The notes under the pieces are model-generated. The model searched no databases and was not told the origin of the DNA. It worked only from the letters and a program-made list of their open reading frames with translations. A stretch of 64,000 nt of DNA from Oscheius sp. JU75 (lineage: Eukaryota > Nematoda > Chromadorea > Rhabditida > Rhabditidae): contig JASJZC010000005.1 in NCBI GenBank assembly GCA_037178855.1, positions 9,300,001 through 9,364,000 of the forward strand, written 5' to 3'. A program made the position numbers and the translations under genes. Every line of letters starts with the position of its first letter. Position 1 is the stretch's first letter. Positions 36,089 through 50,518 of the stretch are shown here, in pieces.

Positions 36089-39000
36089 ACCTGAAGCTGG
36101 AAAAGGAAGCTAGTGGTTTGAAAGGTGAAACAAAACTCTACGACTGCGACTCTCCGAATTTCAAATGATTCTTGGCTTCGGAAAGCTTAGAGGTTAATCG
36201 TAAAGAATAGGTACAGCTTTCAAATGTCACACCCATACCGTAAAGTCAAGCAAGAGACGAGAAGGTATGTGGAATAGGATATCTAGGACCGGTAGCCAAG
36301 GCCTCGAAAAGCCAAAAGCTGGCCACCAAGAGATCAAACATTAAGCATTGAAACTGTGCGCCTCTAAAAGACAACCGCATGCGACCGCCGGCGACCAAAT
36401 AGTGACGACTGGGCCCCGTGAGATGGAAAGGAGAGAGGGGCTGTCCCCGCAGGTTGCGTGTTTGATTTTGTGATCTACGGGTCTCTCCCCGCCTCTATTG
36501 CCGGCGTCGTCTTTCGGCCCCCCGACCATGGCGACCAACAAATGCAGAAAGAGAGAGATGGTTTAGGACACGTGGCCGATACCCCACGCCCACTGTGGCA
36601 GCAGCGCAAACATGAAACAGTCCGCATGTAGACTAGATATATCTGGCTCTCAGCCCACACCTGTTTACCAGTCAAATGTTGTCAAAAGCGTCCATAGGCT
36701 GGATTAGTTCAAGAGTGCAATGAGAACAGCCACCGGGATTTGCAAAAAGCGATTGAGGCAAAGATCACAGATACAGCCTCGTAGAAAGGCATTAACTAAA
36801 AATAGAATCGGGAAAGCAATTATAGGCGCAAAAGAGTGGTATGGATCAGAGAGAATGATGCAAAGCTGGAAATGAGTCATATGAATTATTGTAGGACAGG
36901 TTTAGAGGTTGCGAGCTGGAGTTTAGCCGTTGGAACCTTTCAACAGGTATGGCTCCCTCCTCGTACGACAATGCTACCTAGTTACTTTTCAAGAGAGCTA
37001 TACCGTATTTTGCACATTTTAGATCTCGCAGTCTTTTAAGAAAGTTATCCAGCTTTTGCACCTGTCATGAGCATTGGAGACAGAAATGGGCAGTTTCGGA
37101 CAGGTTACGATGTCCGAGAGCTACAAAAAAATATCAAAGATTGCAGTATGAAGGACCGAAACACCGTCATTTAATCAAGCAATGCAGCTGCACACCATAC
37201 TTTTAAAAGTTCATGACCCTACCGCTTACGCAATATACCATTAATTGAATTGAATTCTAGATCAGTCTATGTCTACCAGAGAGTTAAACTTTGAAGTACG
37301 AACAGGTGAAACTGCCTCTTTCGTTTTAGCCCCTATGAACTGACGGCGGAACCCAACAAATATTGTAAGTTAACGATCAGTGTCTAGGCACAAACAACCC
37401 AGGCATTCCTCAATTTTTCTTTTTGCTCTTTTGGACCCGAACGAGACTCTACGGATTAGACTTTCAGCTTTGGTACAAACTGCTAGACTTGTACCGCCTA
37501 GTGGAGCCTAATTGGACACGGGAACTCTTGTACACGCTCTCTGCTCCAAGGAATCAAGTTCGGAAGTTCGGGGCAAAATCAACTGCACTCTTGTACCCAA
37601 ATAATCCCAAGAACCGAGAATGTGTTCTAAAACTGGTAGCAAACACTGCCAATCTGGCAAACATGAGTGATAAGTTGTTGTGTTGTTCTCGAAGAGCGGG
37701 AGACTGCTGAGCACCCGGCAAAGTGACACACACATTTCATCTAGCCGATCAGAGGGCAGAATGTATCTTTGGCTCTTCCGCCCTTCTGCAACATTTCATC
37801 ATGATTACAAAGGACACAGGGAAGGTGACTTTTGGGGTTTGCCTAGGCTTCCTAATAGTTATAGGCGTCCTCCGAAAGAAAGTAGTCTGTCAGTTCGGGT
37901 TTGTAAAGGACTTGCGTATTACTGTATGAGCCAGTGTACAATCGAACTATGGTTCGGGTTCATACAAATTGTGTGCTTTACGGAATCGCGAGACAATGTG
38001 TCGGCAAAGTTTCTAAGTACTTCAAACTTGCACAGCTGTCATCTGTTGCAACTTGTACATCCGTTTTCAGTACCTAAGAAACTGTAGTCTTATCCAACGG
38101 AATCGGAAGTTCAAAAATGTGCACTGCTATCGCAGTACTTGGACGTGGACCACCCACTACAGCTAAGGAGATGACTTGTTCTTTATTCTAGAAGTCAATG
38201 GACATCCAACTGTACAATAACATCCTAACGTTAACTTTCGGCGAAATATCAATTCTATTATCTAGCCCTGGCAGCTTTCAGTCACTGTATTCCGGTCTGG
38301 TGTTCGATGGGCACTTTTAGAACCGAGTTTGTATAAGCACATCTTCGAGAGAATGTCCCCAAACTCCCCTTTCAAAGAGAGCCTTCGCAGTTTGATCCCA
38401 TTCTCTCCTTTCCACTTAAAAAAGTGCGATGTGTCTTTTAAAGCCGTTCCGGGATCCCATTATTCAAAATCGCCACCAGACAGTCCGAACCCGTCCAGGC
38501 GAACTTTCCCGATGAAGGCCCAGACCACAGAGAATGATCGATTATTTTGATTGGGGTCAAGCTAGGGGAACCTGTTTCCTGTGTACTGACGGTATTCCCT
38601 GACATATAGAAGATTATACTCCTGATCGATGCTACAACCTTGAAAAGTCAGCCCGTACGTACACAAATAGTGTACGTTCCAGACAATTCAACTCGATCTC
38701 GATGTGCTTTGTGTTCTCAATGGTTCGGGGGAGAGGAGGAAGATGCAAAGATCAATCATATAAAAGCAGATTTCTGAGCTCTATCCTAGCCGGGAGAGCC
38801 CTGTAATTGGACACCCCATGACCAGAAATAATGTAGTTCCCAGTACTAATCATCCGCTCTGCAGAGAGAGGAGAGAATTGATCTCATGATCACTGTGTGC
38901 AACTGGGAAAGAGAGATTAGAAAGTGTGTGAGCTCTTAAGATGATCACGTAGGCAAGAGAACAGAAAGCAGAGAACGGACTCGCCTAAAGGCGAGAAAGA

Positions 39001-40014
39001 CGTGAGTAAGTATAAGGTGGAAAGAGACAGGAAATGGTTGCAAATGAAGGCAGAACCGCATCACCTCCATCAAGGTCAAGATTTCAGTGAATCTCTGAAA
39101 CCATCTGACAATTTGATCTTTAAAAATTTCAGCAGTCAAACTGGTCAAGACTAAACAATAGATGATTGATATAAACGCCCACACACGACTTGCTAAAGTC
39201 CGCTTCTTGAAGAATTAATCGCTTATCACCATCCAGTCCAAAAGATGGTCGAATTGCCACTACTTGATACGTACTCTCGACTCCTCACAAAGAGTTGAAA
39301 ATTCAGAGTCGTAATGTCAAAGTTAACATCCGCGCGCGCAAACAAGGCCATCGAAATTCAAAGAGTCATGTTTTTGATCATTAGTCTGGTATTTTCCGCG
39401 GCGGCGACACGTGACTTTTGATGCAGTTCTGAAAAAAAAATTTTGCACAGAGTGATTTTCGTTGAAAGTCTATTGGGGGAACTGAACCAAAAACAAGAGA
39501 TTACGATAAGATCATGCGGAAAGGAACCATCTGAAGCAAAAACAGGGGGTGCTCCCATTCTTTAAAAAGTCTTCGCCGTGGGAGGGAGGAAGAAAGAGCA
39601 GACTAGAAACTTCGTCGCAAAGACCAACGGCATTTTCAGTCGCTCGGAGAACGAGGGGCGCCTCTTTTGCAAAACTAGCAAACAACAGAGAGAAGAGAGG
39701 CGCCGGCAGCTGCATCCACTCGAAAAGCCACTTTTTTCAGAGAACGAGGCGGGAATATAAATGTTTTAATGGTCCCGGAGATATGTCTGCGAGAATGGAT
39801 AAGCTTGGGATCTCGGGATGGGAAGAACGGGATTGGAACTTTTGAACAGGAGGTTTATCCCAAGTGGCTCCTAATCGAGATATAGCGGGAGCGGGAGTGC
39901 GAAAAATGAACCGTTGATGGAACTATAATTTTGACTCTCAAAGAATGGCAAAGAGGTACGGGTGAGGTCCTTTGAACCAGAGAAAGTCTAGCCTTTAAAG
40001 CTGTCAAGGAAAAC

Positions 40015-40070
40015 TCTCCGATCCAAGTACTATCCGGGGCCAACGTTGATTGACCTGCCGGACAGGAGGA
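40015..40070 (-). repeat. 5S-rRNA-derived fragment
   Basis: Third copy, same orientation: TCCGATCCAAGTACTATCCG, GGCCAACGTTGATTGACC and TGCCGGACAGGAGG. It keeps the CTCCGATCC block that precedes the core in 5S (complement strand). Confidence 0.65.
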
Positions 40071-43000
40071 CAACTGCTGAAGGCTCAAACGATTTTACAG
40101 TGAGCCGTATTGTTCAAAGAGAGTATGGCACTTTGAGAGAGTTGAAGCAATCTTAAGCTTATGTGTTGGTGGCGGCAGTCTCTAACGAGTCGCATCCGTA
40201 CTGTTTAGGCAAGTAACAAAGTTTGAAGAGGGCTACCAAGGTTTTAAAGGCCTCAACCCTACCCTGTAGCCGTCTTCGCTAGAAGACTACGGTAGACATG
40301 CCGGCCGGTCCAAAGTAGACATAACAGGCTACGGTGTGTAGAAAGAAGAGAGAAGACAAGCATGCCGCTACAGTAAGCTATGTGTCAATAGAAAAGGCAT
40401 ATCGTGAAACAGAACGAGAGAGGACCACTGGACGGGAACTCAAGACACTTTCAAAATCGTGCGTAGTTTGACCAAGACATGCTCGTAAATCTCTTATGAA
40501 AAGCACATCTATGCAACTATTCGCGCTACAACGGGGTTTCGTCAGTGTAGGAAGAGGATGACCAGGAAGACACTGTAAGACAACTTTTGCAACTGGCTGA
40601 GGATCTAGAATGCCCTAGAGCTACTCACATGTCCAAAGATTGCATGAACGCGGAAATCAAAGTCAAACGAATTCTGAATGGAAAGGCAGTAGTGGGGCTC
40701 TTCCACCTACTCAGCCGACCTACGGTACAAGCAATGCCTGTACCTAATCGTAGCTAATCAGCAAGAGTCAAAGTAACTTTACATAACAAAAAAAACGGTT
40801 TCGATTTCACAAGGGAACAGCGCTGAAAGGATTACGAATCTGCGTATAACATCTCAGCAAATATTGGAAATGGGGAAACTCCGAGATTCCAAGAATTTCA
40901 AGTTGGGAAAGTAGATGGTACCAGAGAACGGTATAAAACTATTTGTTTCTGCTGCTTTAAAATGCCTAAGCCGACCTGTCACACGAGTCACTTGAATTAT
41001 AGACTTACCGTACCAAGTCAGTTCAGTTAAAAGCGAATTGGAATCAACAAGAGGTCAAGATGACGACAACAGAAGACCCAATCGTCTATCACCTTTCCTG
41101 CTGACGCACGCGCTGCCTACTTTGCAACCTGTTGTTGCCATACACCGATTGAAAATATAAGAAACCGGTCTCTGTGTGTTAGTCGCCATTCAAAAAAGCT
41201 GTGATAGGTCGAAGGCTGAGTGATCATTCAGTCTCTGTGATCTCCCATTGACGTGTTTATGTGGCCCCTTAAAGATGGCTCGCTGTCTCTTCTAATCATT
41301 CAAAAGGTGCGGCAGAACAAACAAAGTGTATGTGGAAGGATCAAAAGATGGACTTTTTGACGACCTTCCCAGAGAAATTGAAGCGTAGTGGACTGAAAGC
41401 ACCTTTTCGATCCCGTTTCTCTATTATCCGAATCTTGTTTTCACAGAGGGACCGAAAATCAGAGAGAAAACAGCAAAGTGAGGTCAAAATGAGGCTAGGG
41501 ACCACCCGATGGGGCCTTTTTGCAGCCGGCAACCCAGTGGGCGGGACCTTTTTGCTCTCTCCCCTTGCACACTGCTCTGGAAAGGAACGAGGTCCGAGGT
41601 GATCTTTTGCTCCTTCCGCTCTCTGCATCTTCTAGCCCTCCAGTGACAAATTGGAGTCAGGTTTCGCGAAATGAACTATTAGTGTCTAGGAGAGAGAGAT
41701 GGTCTGGATCTTTTGGAATGAACAATCAAGTGTCGGGCAGAGAGAGCAAGATATAATTAAGTGAGGGGGAGAAGAGTGGAACATATTGAACTCAATGCAT
41801 AAGGTCAAGGTATTCCTACCGCAAATCACGATTATTGGCTGAAGCTAAATTTGTGCGTGACGCCAATAGCGCCCTTGATTTTCAGTCCCAGTAACACTAT
41901 CAACGTAGTGTCATCTCCGCTGAAAAGACTCTGTGTCCCGGACAAGTCGGGCCGGAAGAAGGTCATCGCACTGGTCAACTTAGTTCAGTTTCAAACTCTT
42001 TCCTGCGAAAAACCTCCGAGGGTTCAAAGATCGAGTACGAGGAGGGAATGAGGGACAAACATGGTTCTCTTTCTGTGACTCACAGACACTCTCTTTCTCT
42101 CTCGGTCTCGAAAACTTATACGAGTCTGGTCGGATTGAACTCCATCGCTAGTGTTATTCGCCGCAAGACCGAGGCGAAAAGCCCGCAAGATCAAACGGGT
42201 CTCTCAGTCTCTCAATGTGCACCCTCGTCGCAAACTTCCTCCGGCCATAAATGACATTCATCCGTGTGCGCAAGGCCTTATTATACTTTGATCATTCGGT
42301 CTTCTGTTCTCGATAGGAAGAAATGAGAGAGACTGGTACGACTTATGTTCTCTCCTTCTGTTAAACAGGGGGCCAGGTTCAAAGTGTCCTCGTTTTCTAT
42401 GATAAGAAGTGTAGGGGAGAGCACAAAGAAGTTCCGGGGCTGACTGTAGCCTCTTACTTCTATATTGATAAGACCTACGGGGCGCACGAGGGGAGAGAAG
42501 AATGCTTTAAAGGGTTTGAAGTCTGTTCTGGGCAAACAAGAATTGTGGTCTGAAATGGCTCGGAGGGGTCTTTAAAAGTGGCAAGGTCGAACAATGGAAT
42601 GGTTTTGTGATATTGGAGAGACTGGGTTTCCAAAGTGTTCAGAAGCAAGTAATGTCCAAGAGATGGAATCAGTGGAACAAAAAATTACTCTGAGACCTGC
42701 CGAGACGCCTGTTGTTTTCTAGTATCAAAGCTGATGCTGATCTGACCATTCAGTAGGCAAGGAGAACAGGCAGATCAGGTCGAAAAGTTGATAGCTGACC
42801 AACTTTATGTTCTGGAACAGAACATAAGACAGAAGCTGGACGAAATGCGACGAGAAAGCTCGCTGAGCGCTTGGATCCGTAGGTGGTCTGGAACAAAATT
42901 GAAACAGCTAACAGGAAGGGCTCTTCTAAAAAGTTAGAAATTCTGAGAGTCTTAAGTCAGTTACTTTTGGGATAAAAAAGTTGTAACCCCTTCAAGAGCT

Positions 43001-46000
43001 GATAAACCCAAACAAAACAAGATATGGAAGTTTTGTGAGAGTACAGACAATGTTACTTAAGAAAAAAAAAGTTAGGCCTGTTAACGGATATGCTGAAGCC
43101 AAGAGTCTGGAAAGCAAGTCTCAAAAATTTTGATCGCGTTCTAGACTAATGTTCTAGACTAATAGAGCTCAATTCCCCGTTTATGATTGCCAATTGAACT
43201 TGCTAAAAAACAAGATTTTGAAAGGTTGCAATGGAGAACACACTTTTGAAAGTGTTCACTCTCTGGGAAAAAGAAGCAGATGATGTAAAATCGCAAATCG
43301 TCTTTGAAGCGGGGCGACAAAAATATATTATTGCTGGAAGCCATGTGTCTTTTAATTTAAATCAAATCTCGGATTGTTGTAGGCTTAGACAATGACGTGG
43401 AATTATTTTAACTTAATTGAAATCACACTTGTCCTTGGTAATCCGCAGAAAGCTCGGAAGCAAGTTTTACGGGTAATCTACGATACAAATCTCATGCACG
43501 AAAGAAACTGATCTTGAGATCGGCGATCTCCAAATGAAAGATGTTACAAATTTGACGAGAACGAGGTCGAGATCAACCAAGCCACAAACTAGACAGTTAG
43601 ACAGCGCCGTCATCATGGCTATACTTGGACGTCGAGTCGAGGCTAAACGAGTCACGTCCTGGAGCCGAGTCGAGTCTGTCCGGACTCGAATCGGATCTTA
43701 CCGGAATTGGAAATTGGGAGTTTTTCCGTTCCGAAGCAGTAAATGACACTTTGCTCAAACTCAAAGAAAAACGGCCGTTGGAAAAACACCATTTTAGGGC
43801 GTTCACGTGGAGCTGGTCGACTTAAGTCAGCATCACTGTCTAACTGTATATTCTGTGGTTTGCTACTTTTTGAGATTCTAAAGAATTCGAATAATCGATG
43901 CTAGAGTGAGTAAAAATATGTTCTCTGTTGCTACGACCAGTTCTACCTCCACACTCTGCAATAACAATTGGCCCAACTACAATGTCTATTTGAGCTACTG
44001 TGAATCACAATGTTCACCACGCAGAGTTCATTGTGACACAGACATCACAATGGAACGAAACATCCAGTGATTCAGTTAGGGTTTTCCTTCTTTGCCCCCT
44101 GCCCTTCTTGTTTATCAGGACCGCTTCGCGTTTTACAGCTTTTTGATGCTTCACCACTTCTTAAGTGACCGAGAACATGTTGCGTTGTGTGTGTGTTGAC
44201 TTGTGTACTTTCTATCCTCGAGTGCTTTGCAAAGTGGTCTCTTCTGCAGCAAAAAAGGATCCGAGGGGCTCGCATTTCACACACTCCCGCGCGTGGACAA
44301 CAACAGAGGGGACCACCCATAAGAATTCACGGGACCAGAAAAACTGTCTCTTACGGGGATTAGGCAAGCTTGAAATAGGATGGGGCGAGTCAAAAAAAAT
44401 GGTCTAGAGCAAACATTTTCGGCGGAAAGAAGCCATTTGGAGCCGAAACATGATGGAACGGAACGGCGACTGATAGAGGGAGCAATGGAACAAAAACTTG
44501 GAGATTTCTTGCAAAAGGAAGGGCAAGAGGAGAGAAATTGGGAAAGCTGACGTGGATTGGAAACAGAAACTGATCTTAACCTCACAAAAACTAACAGTAG
44601 AGTCTCCCGTGTCTCTGTCTTCCTCTTTAACAGATTAGTTACCGTTCTCTGGTCCTATTCATTGTTTGACTAAACTGCCAAGAAGAAGCGGGTCCAAGTA
44701 TCCATCTCTGTATGTGTTTATGACTAGAAGGAAACGATCGGGGGGCGCCAGCCTGTGTGCAGTGTGGCACCCGGTCATTGTACTTTTGATCTCGAGACCT
44801 CCCGTCTCTTATTTGCAAGAGAGAGACGGCCGGGAAAGGACTCTCTCCTCGCGTGACACAACAACCCGTCGTCGGGTGCGCATAGTTAGTTATTTGCAGC
44901 AACAGCCACCGCGCTCGTCTATTGAAGTCCGTTTTGCAGTTGCAAGGTCTCTCGGAGAGCAAAGAGTCTTCCTTGTGTGTGTTCGTGTGAGGTCTATTGC
45001 ACTCGGACCGCGTGGTGGTGCAAAACTGGGGCTAAAGGTGAGGAGAATGGGGTGCAAAGATTTGTGGTCGAAGGACGCATTTGAGGTCATTTTGCAAGGA
45101 AAGGGGTTATTATGGAACTCGAATAGAAAGACTTGATGGCTACAACGGTGAATAGGATGTATGGGGAAGTTCGGTCAGATTCTTATAAGCTTGGCTGAGA
45201 AAAGCAGGACCACACCGACTACTCTGTCTACTTGTCGAGTCTGTAGCTTGTAACATCGAACTGCAGCGATGCGACAGAAAGCCCATAATTTGGCCGAGTC
45301 TGAAACAGCATAATGTTGGTCACCACTCTCTACATGCTTCTCTGGTATTAACGGGTTTACAATCAGATAATTTTCTGCGTTCTCCCGTGTTCTCTCACGA
45401 AATTATTGCATTCTTTCGAAACAGAACCACATAACAAGGAGATCGACGCTCTATTCTAAACCTTCGAGATACGAGACCGTGAAAGTCCCTACTCAAATCA
45501 ACGAATCTCTTTTGTCTTTCCAGGTAGCAGTGAACTCTTCTAAACTTCCTGGTTCACCAGTCCAAACATCAACTTTTGGCATATTTGCAGAATAGCACGG
45601 AGGGGCGATTACTGTTCTTTCTAGGGTACATTTTTAGCTCCTTGCAAAAGATCAAGAGAGGACAAGGGTAATTCTCGCCATGTGGGTAATCAACTGTGCT
45701 GACGAAATCCAATTCAATATTTACGGGGAACACTTGGAACATGAAGAAACAATTGTACCTGGTTATTGTGAAAGTTATTGGAATCAAAGTTGAACCTTTG
45801 AAAATGAAACCAGACTTGGTTAGTCGAGGGACCAACTACAGATTTATGCGAAAATATATAGAAAAAATTGACTATGACAAAGCGCTGTTCTGTTTGTCCA
45901 ACCAATTTTCCGCTCGCAGGACTATTTCCTCCCAATGACCTGGTCTAGAAATCTCAAACCTTTCAAAGAAACTCTCAAATTTTCCTTTCCACGTGACTGC

Positions 46001-48320
46001 AATGAAATCGGTCATAAAAATAGTCACACTCTGCATTAAAGAGGCTCTAGTTGCTTTCTCTTACCCCGATAAGACTGCAAGTAATAATTTGGACAAACAT
46101 GGGACATATAGAGCAAACTCTATACGGAGAGACAACAGTTGCCTATTCTCTGACCTGGTACAAGCAGGCAGAAAACATAAAAAATCGGTGACAGGGACAG
46201 AGGCTCTTTGATGTTGGATGTGAAATGACAACAGATACTCTGTTTTGGATTGTCAGACTAGTTATTAAAATAGTACAGGCAGGGATCACAAACCTGGCTA
46301 GGTCCGCCTAGTTCATGGCTCTAACATTTCGGCTACATTTGCGACGCCTGGTACGGGGGACTTGTGGGAAAAGTTGAAATACTGAGACAGTACAGGTGAG
46401 ACTTGAAGGTACATGCGTCAGACAAAACGGCGCTTCTTCATCGTTTTTAGGCATGTAACTGAAATTTCCAATAAGCGATGGTTTGTTAACTTGAAGTTGC
46501 GAATAAAAGCTACGACATTTCAAAACATGTTGTACAGCAAAAAAGTGTCAGCAGTCTGTGGGCTCAGAGCACTAGAAGGCTACAGATTTACTACAGGAAA
46601 ATCAAAATTTGTTCTTCCCTTGAAACAGGAAGAGCCGATTCGATTAGAAATGTGTTTTAAGTATTCTCCTCTTCCTCCACGTCTAAGCCCTTTTCTGGGC
46701 ATAATTGACAACAAACTAGGCAGTATGACTTACAATACCGGAAATATAAGTCAAGAAGGGGAGATATTTGCTCCCGGCTTACTAGCGGCTAAGTTCAATC
46801 CATTCTTTGAATTGTAGAGAGTAAATTTAAAAGGACAGGAGATTGGTTCAAATACGTACATGAAACTTGTTCCCGCTTCAGTTTATTTTCGGCCGAACAG
46901 TCATCCGGTTTGAAGTGTTACTGATAACCAATTCTTTGAAAGTTTCCAAGGTTTGTTGCAACAGTCAGAAACCAGTCAGAAGAGTTAATATCTGAAGTTT
47001 TTACAAGGTCCGAGCTAGGGCAAAGTGGAACAAAAAGTGAGAAGTGGTCGCCATGGCCTGACGGCTGTGCAAATTATCATCTTTTCAAAGAACAGACTGG
47101 GATTGAAAAGGGAACAAATCAGATCCAACGTAGGTAGCTCTAGCTATCCGATCCTAAGGTTTATTGGAGACTTCGTGAAGTGAAATTGAACAATACTCAA
47201 TTTGAACGTTGACAGCAAATCAATCCGTGCCATTTCCACCTCTGCTCTCTCATACAGCTGTGTTCATATTGATGAGCACATACCTCGTTGCTCAAAAAAA
47301 GTCGATGGGTGAGCTGCTCCACTCGGTCACACTCTCTGTCTCTTATTCTCAAGAATCAAAATCCACAAAAGAAGGACCAAGTTCTCAGCCCATTTCCCGT
47401 CTCCTATCAAGTCCGAACACATTGAGAAACAGGATTTGATCTTTCTGATTGCTTCCCGAGACAGACAGACACACAGATCTCGAACAACTGCACTTTGCAC
47501 GTCTGGTAAGGGACCAAAAGATTATGTATCTTTAAAAAACTGGGCCTGGAAAAGATGATGTAACCTCATTTCAGCCCATGACTCTGTCCCATTTGGAGAG
47601 GTAGAAATATGGTCAATCTCTGTTGTTTTTCGTGGAATGAAGGGACAGAGCAGAAGACAGATAAGCAGTTTTGTGTCTAGAAGGAAAATATTTGTGTCGA
47701 TCCCTCTGATTAGGGAACAGTTTTTGAGAGACGAGGGACTATTTTTTAGTAAAAAAAGAGAGGGGATTTGCATAGAAACAGACTACAAACGATGGACAGG
47801 AGAATAACAGTTGTCGCAAATGTTACTTTCGCTTATTTTGGTGCTGGTAAGTCGCTTGTTTCCAGTGGTATTGCATAAAAAAAAAAGATAATTGTCAAAC
47901 TCGGCAGGTAGACCGTTGTTCTCCTTTGCAAAGTCACAGTCTCGACAGTTAGATAGCCACACTTCAGTTCCTGCAACACTTCAAGTGCACCAGATTCACG
48001 GATCATTCACAATGTTCGCCCTCCAAGAGTCCGAAGTGTTTTGTTTGTTCGTGCTCACTGATCGTCGATCTTCTCGTCCCCGTCCCGGCCTACTGCTGGT
48101 CTCGCGACTCCCTCTCTACGCAAGAAATGCAAACATTGGCCGAGTGCACATTTCGATCTTCTCATTCTTCGACGGACTCGGTCAAATAGAGGGATCGTCT
48201 CTTTAAAAATCGAAGGTCAACTTGGTACTACTTGTGCCGAAACGGCCTTATCAACTTATTTTTGACGCAAATGACCCTAATCAAAATGTTCTTTGTTGCC
48301 GAAAGGAGCACAAAAAAGGG

Positions 48321-50518
48321 TTAACATGTAGTAAGAGTGTGTCGGGAGAGACCATCGGTGGTAACTTGAGGGGTAATGGAGGTCTTAAATGCGGGGAAAC
48401 AACGATTCAACATCCGCCTAAGGAATTTGAGGTAGAAGCCACGAAGAAAACTGTGGGGAAGAATAACGACGACCAGAGCATGCCCGACGTACAACGCGAT
48501 TGTGTGTTGGGTAGCTAGGTGAGGTAGGAGTAGAAAAAGAAGATTGAGAGCAGCCTTTGGTACTGCTATGAAGATGAAGATGAAAAGAATCTGAAAAATC
48601 CGCAATTAAAAGGGAACTTTTCATGTTTCAGGAACCAAACTTGTAGCTATCTGCTCAACCAATGTGGCAGACCCGGTCAGAAAGCTCGTACCCGGCTGTT
48701 TCGGTCAGACAAGGCCTTGCTTCTCCATATCTGACATGTCCATAGGGATCGACAGAAACAAGTTAAATAAACATTAGTGATGAAGCTCCGAACTTTAAAC
48801 TTAACTTGGCAAAACAAATACAACCTGTTCTAGTTTGGCATGGCTGACCAGGGCAAACTAGCCCGCTGATTACAAGCTGTTATGGACCAAGCTAACAATC
48901 ACTATGCCAAGTGAGTTGTCTGGACAAATGGAGTCGGATCACCGGAAAGTATGTTTTCTTCCAACTTGGGTATTTCGGTTTGTTACTGAAGATTCAAAAG
49001 TTCGGTCTATTGGAACACCCGATCAGCTGACAAATTGGATTGGAACTGATCTGAGCAAACATTTTTCATCCTATGCGAGTTCTATTTGACTACACAATTT
49101 GTGTTGCGCACTTTTGATAAAGGGAATGAGACTTACGGATAAATTGAGACACTTTCTCAGGTCGTTAGGAAACACGAAGGTTGTTGGATGGTCATGATCA
49201 TGAGGTGTGGATTTCTCGAAGTAATGGAAGAGCAAGTATCCAAGAATCCCCACAACAATCATTAGACAGAGGTATCCAAGTTCCAGACCATTGAATATCC
49301 TGGTCGAGTCCTAAAACTGTAATGAAAACTTAGACAGAACATTTCTTACATTAAACTCGACAAGTACGGAAAAGTTTTGCAAGTCCCTGTTGAATATTTT
49401 ACTGGAGTCACTGAAGAAAACTATCCTTTCTTCCGATGAAGAGTTCATCCATGAATTGGAATTCGTTGATGCTTTCAATGGAATCAGAAACAGCACTGGG
49501 ATGAAGAGCACTGCCGATGCTAGGAGTAGTTTACAGGTAGAAATGCACCTGGAAGGAAACGGTTAAGGCTAATACTTAGTATAAAGTATGCGACCGCTAC
49601 ATACATCAACCGGCGTCTACGGAGAGCATACAACAAGTTTCCGTAACTCTAGCTTAGCTCTTACATACTCGAACTGTTAGTATTCTAGACGCAGTTTGAT
49701 ATCAGATAATCTAACGATTTGGTATTCTCATTCCCAGTCTCACTGGTGGGACGTTTTGGAAAGAGGACATAACTAAACCTTTAGAACCTTCCAAAAACTC
49801 TACGGTTGGATTAGCTGACAGTAGTTTGAGGAGCAAGTGAAAACAGAGGTATAGAAGCACGGTTGAAGAAATCTCGTCTATGAAATGCGTTTGATTCCTT
49901 ACTTGTGACTTATCACAATAGCTTTTATCGAATCGCTACTAACTTCTATACAAGTCTATGGACTAGCGGTGAAGGATCAGGACCACCGATTACTTTTTTC
50001 TAATTACAAAACAAACATTGCCACAATAGAGTCTGATCCTCTGTTATCCAACTTGTGGGTGTCAATCTCTATTTCTTTTCAGGACAGGGATCAAGGTTCT
50101 TAGCTTGCACTTTCTTTTTTCGTTCAACCAGCCTTTTCTGTCTCACAGCCAGCAGAACGTAGATAGTTGATGCCAAGAACATCGTATAGAGTTCCAGTAT
50201 TTGGAAGACACTGTAGAAGTATGACCAGAGCTCCATTTTGGTAGATAAAAAGGCTGTCACGACGCTGCCATGATTCACTATTTTGACCTGAAAAACCTAT
50301 ATCGATATGTGAGAAGTTGCACTTACAGGCATGGAGACCAATAGCATTATAGTCAGAGCAATGTTCAGTGAAAAAATACAAAAACATATAGGTTTGACGT
50401 AGTCTAAGCGCTTGTAGACGAACCACTTGGTCACAACAAGACAGAGCATGTTCAGAGGGATGGCTAAGATCGGGACCAGTCCGTAGATACGCTCCATAAA
50501 TTCAACAGCTGTGAGCAT
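48321..50518 (-). CDS. rhodopsin-like 7TM receptor (peptide-receptor type)
   Basis: Exons seen on the minus strand: 50518-50327, 50287-about 50090, 49548-49350, 49310-49137 and 48590-48321 (TAA). Introns of 39 nt separate exons 1/2 and 3/4. TM1 is IYGLVPILAIPLNMLCLVV, TM2 PICFCIFSLNIALTIMLLV, TM3 VFQILELYTMFLASTIYVLL ending AVRQKR, TM4 CKLLLASAVLFIPVLFLIP, TM5 YLCLMIVVGILGYLLFHYF, TM6 LFIFIFIAVPKAALNLLFLL and TM7 IALYVGHALVVVILPHSFLR. A basic tail KFLRRMLNRC follows. The long second extracellular loop and the HSFLRGF after TM7 recall nematode peptide GPCRs. The join between exons 2 and 3 is unresolved: phases do not match, so a small exon may be missing. Confidence 0.6.

Larger units (their letters stand above)
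32569..48320. other. long region without a supported gene
   Basis: About 15.7 kb with only short ORFs, none with a domain, a signal peptide plus splice context, or mutual frame continuity. Composition is mixed, with many purine runs, GACAGA-type phrases and a (GA)n tract at 34738-34761. Two 5S-derived fragments lie in it. As it is upstream of the DM-domain gene, distal regulatory DNA or unrecognised non-coding transcripts are possible, but nothing in the sequence shows this directly. Confidence 0.4.

Noticed and set aside
37423-38087. Open + strand stretches near 37.4-38.1 kb
   Set aside because: Overlapping frames with no domain, and frames do not continue across candidate GT-AG sites.
29705-45025. 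Shared CCGCGTGGTGGTGC at about 29711 and 45008
   Set aside because: A 14-base match in GC-rich text is too short to claim a repeat or regulatory site.
46413-46817. 134-residue open frame on plus
   Set aside because: Unremarkable composition, no recognisable motif and no neighbouring exon in phase.
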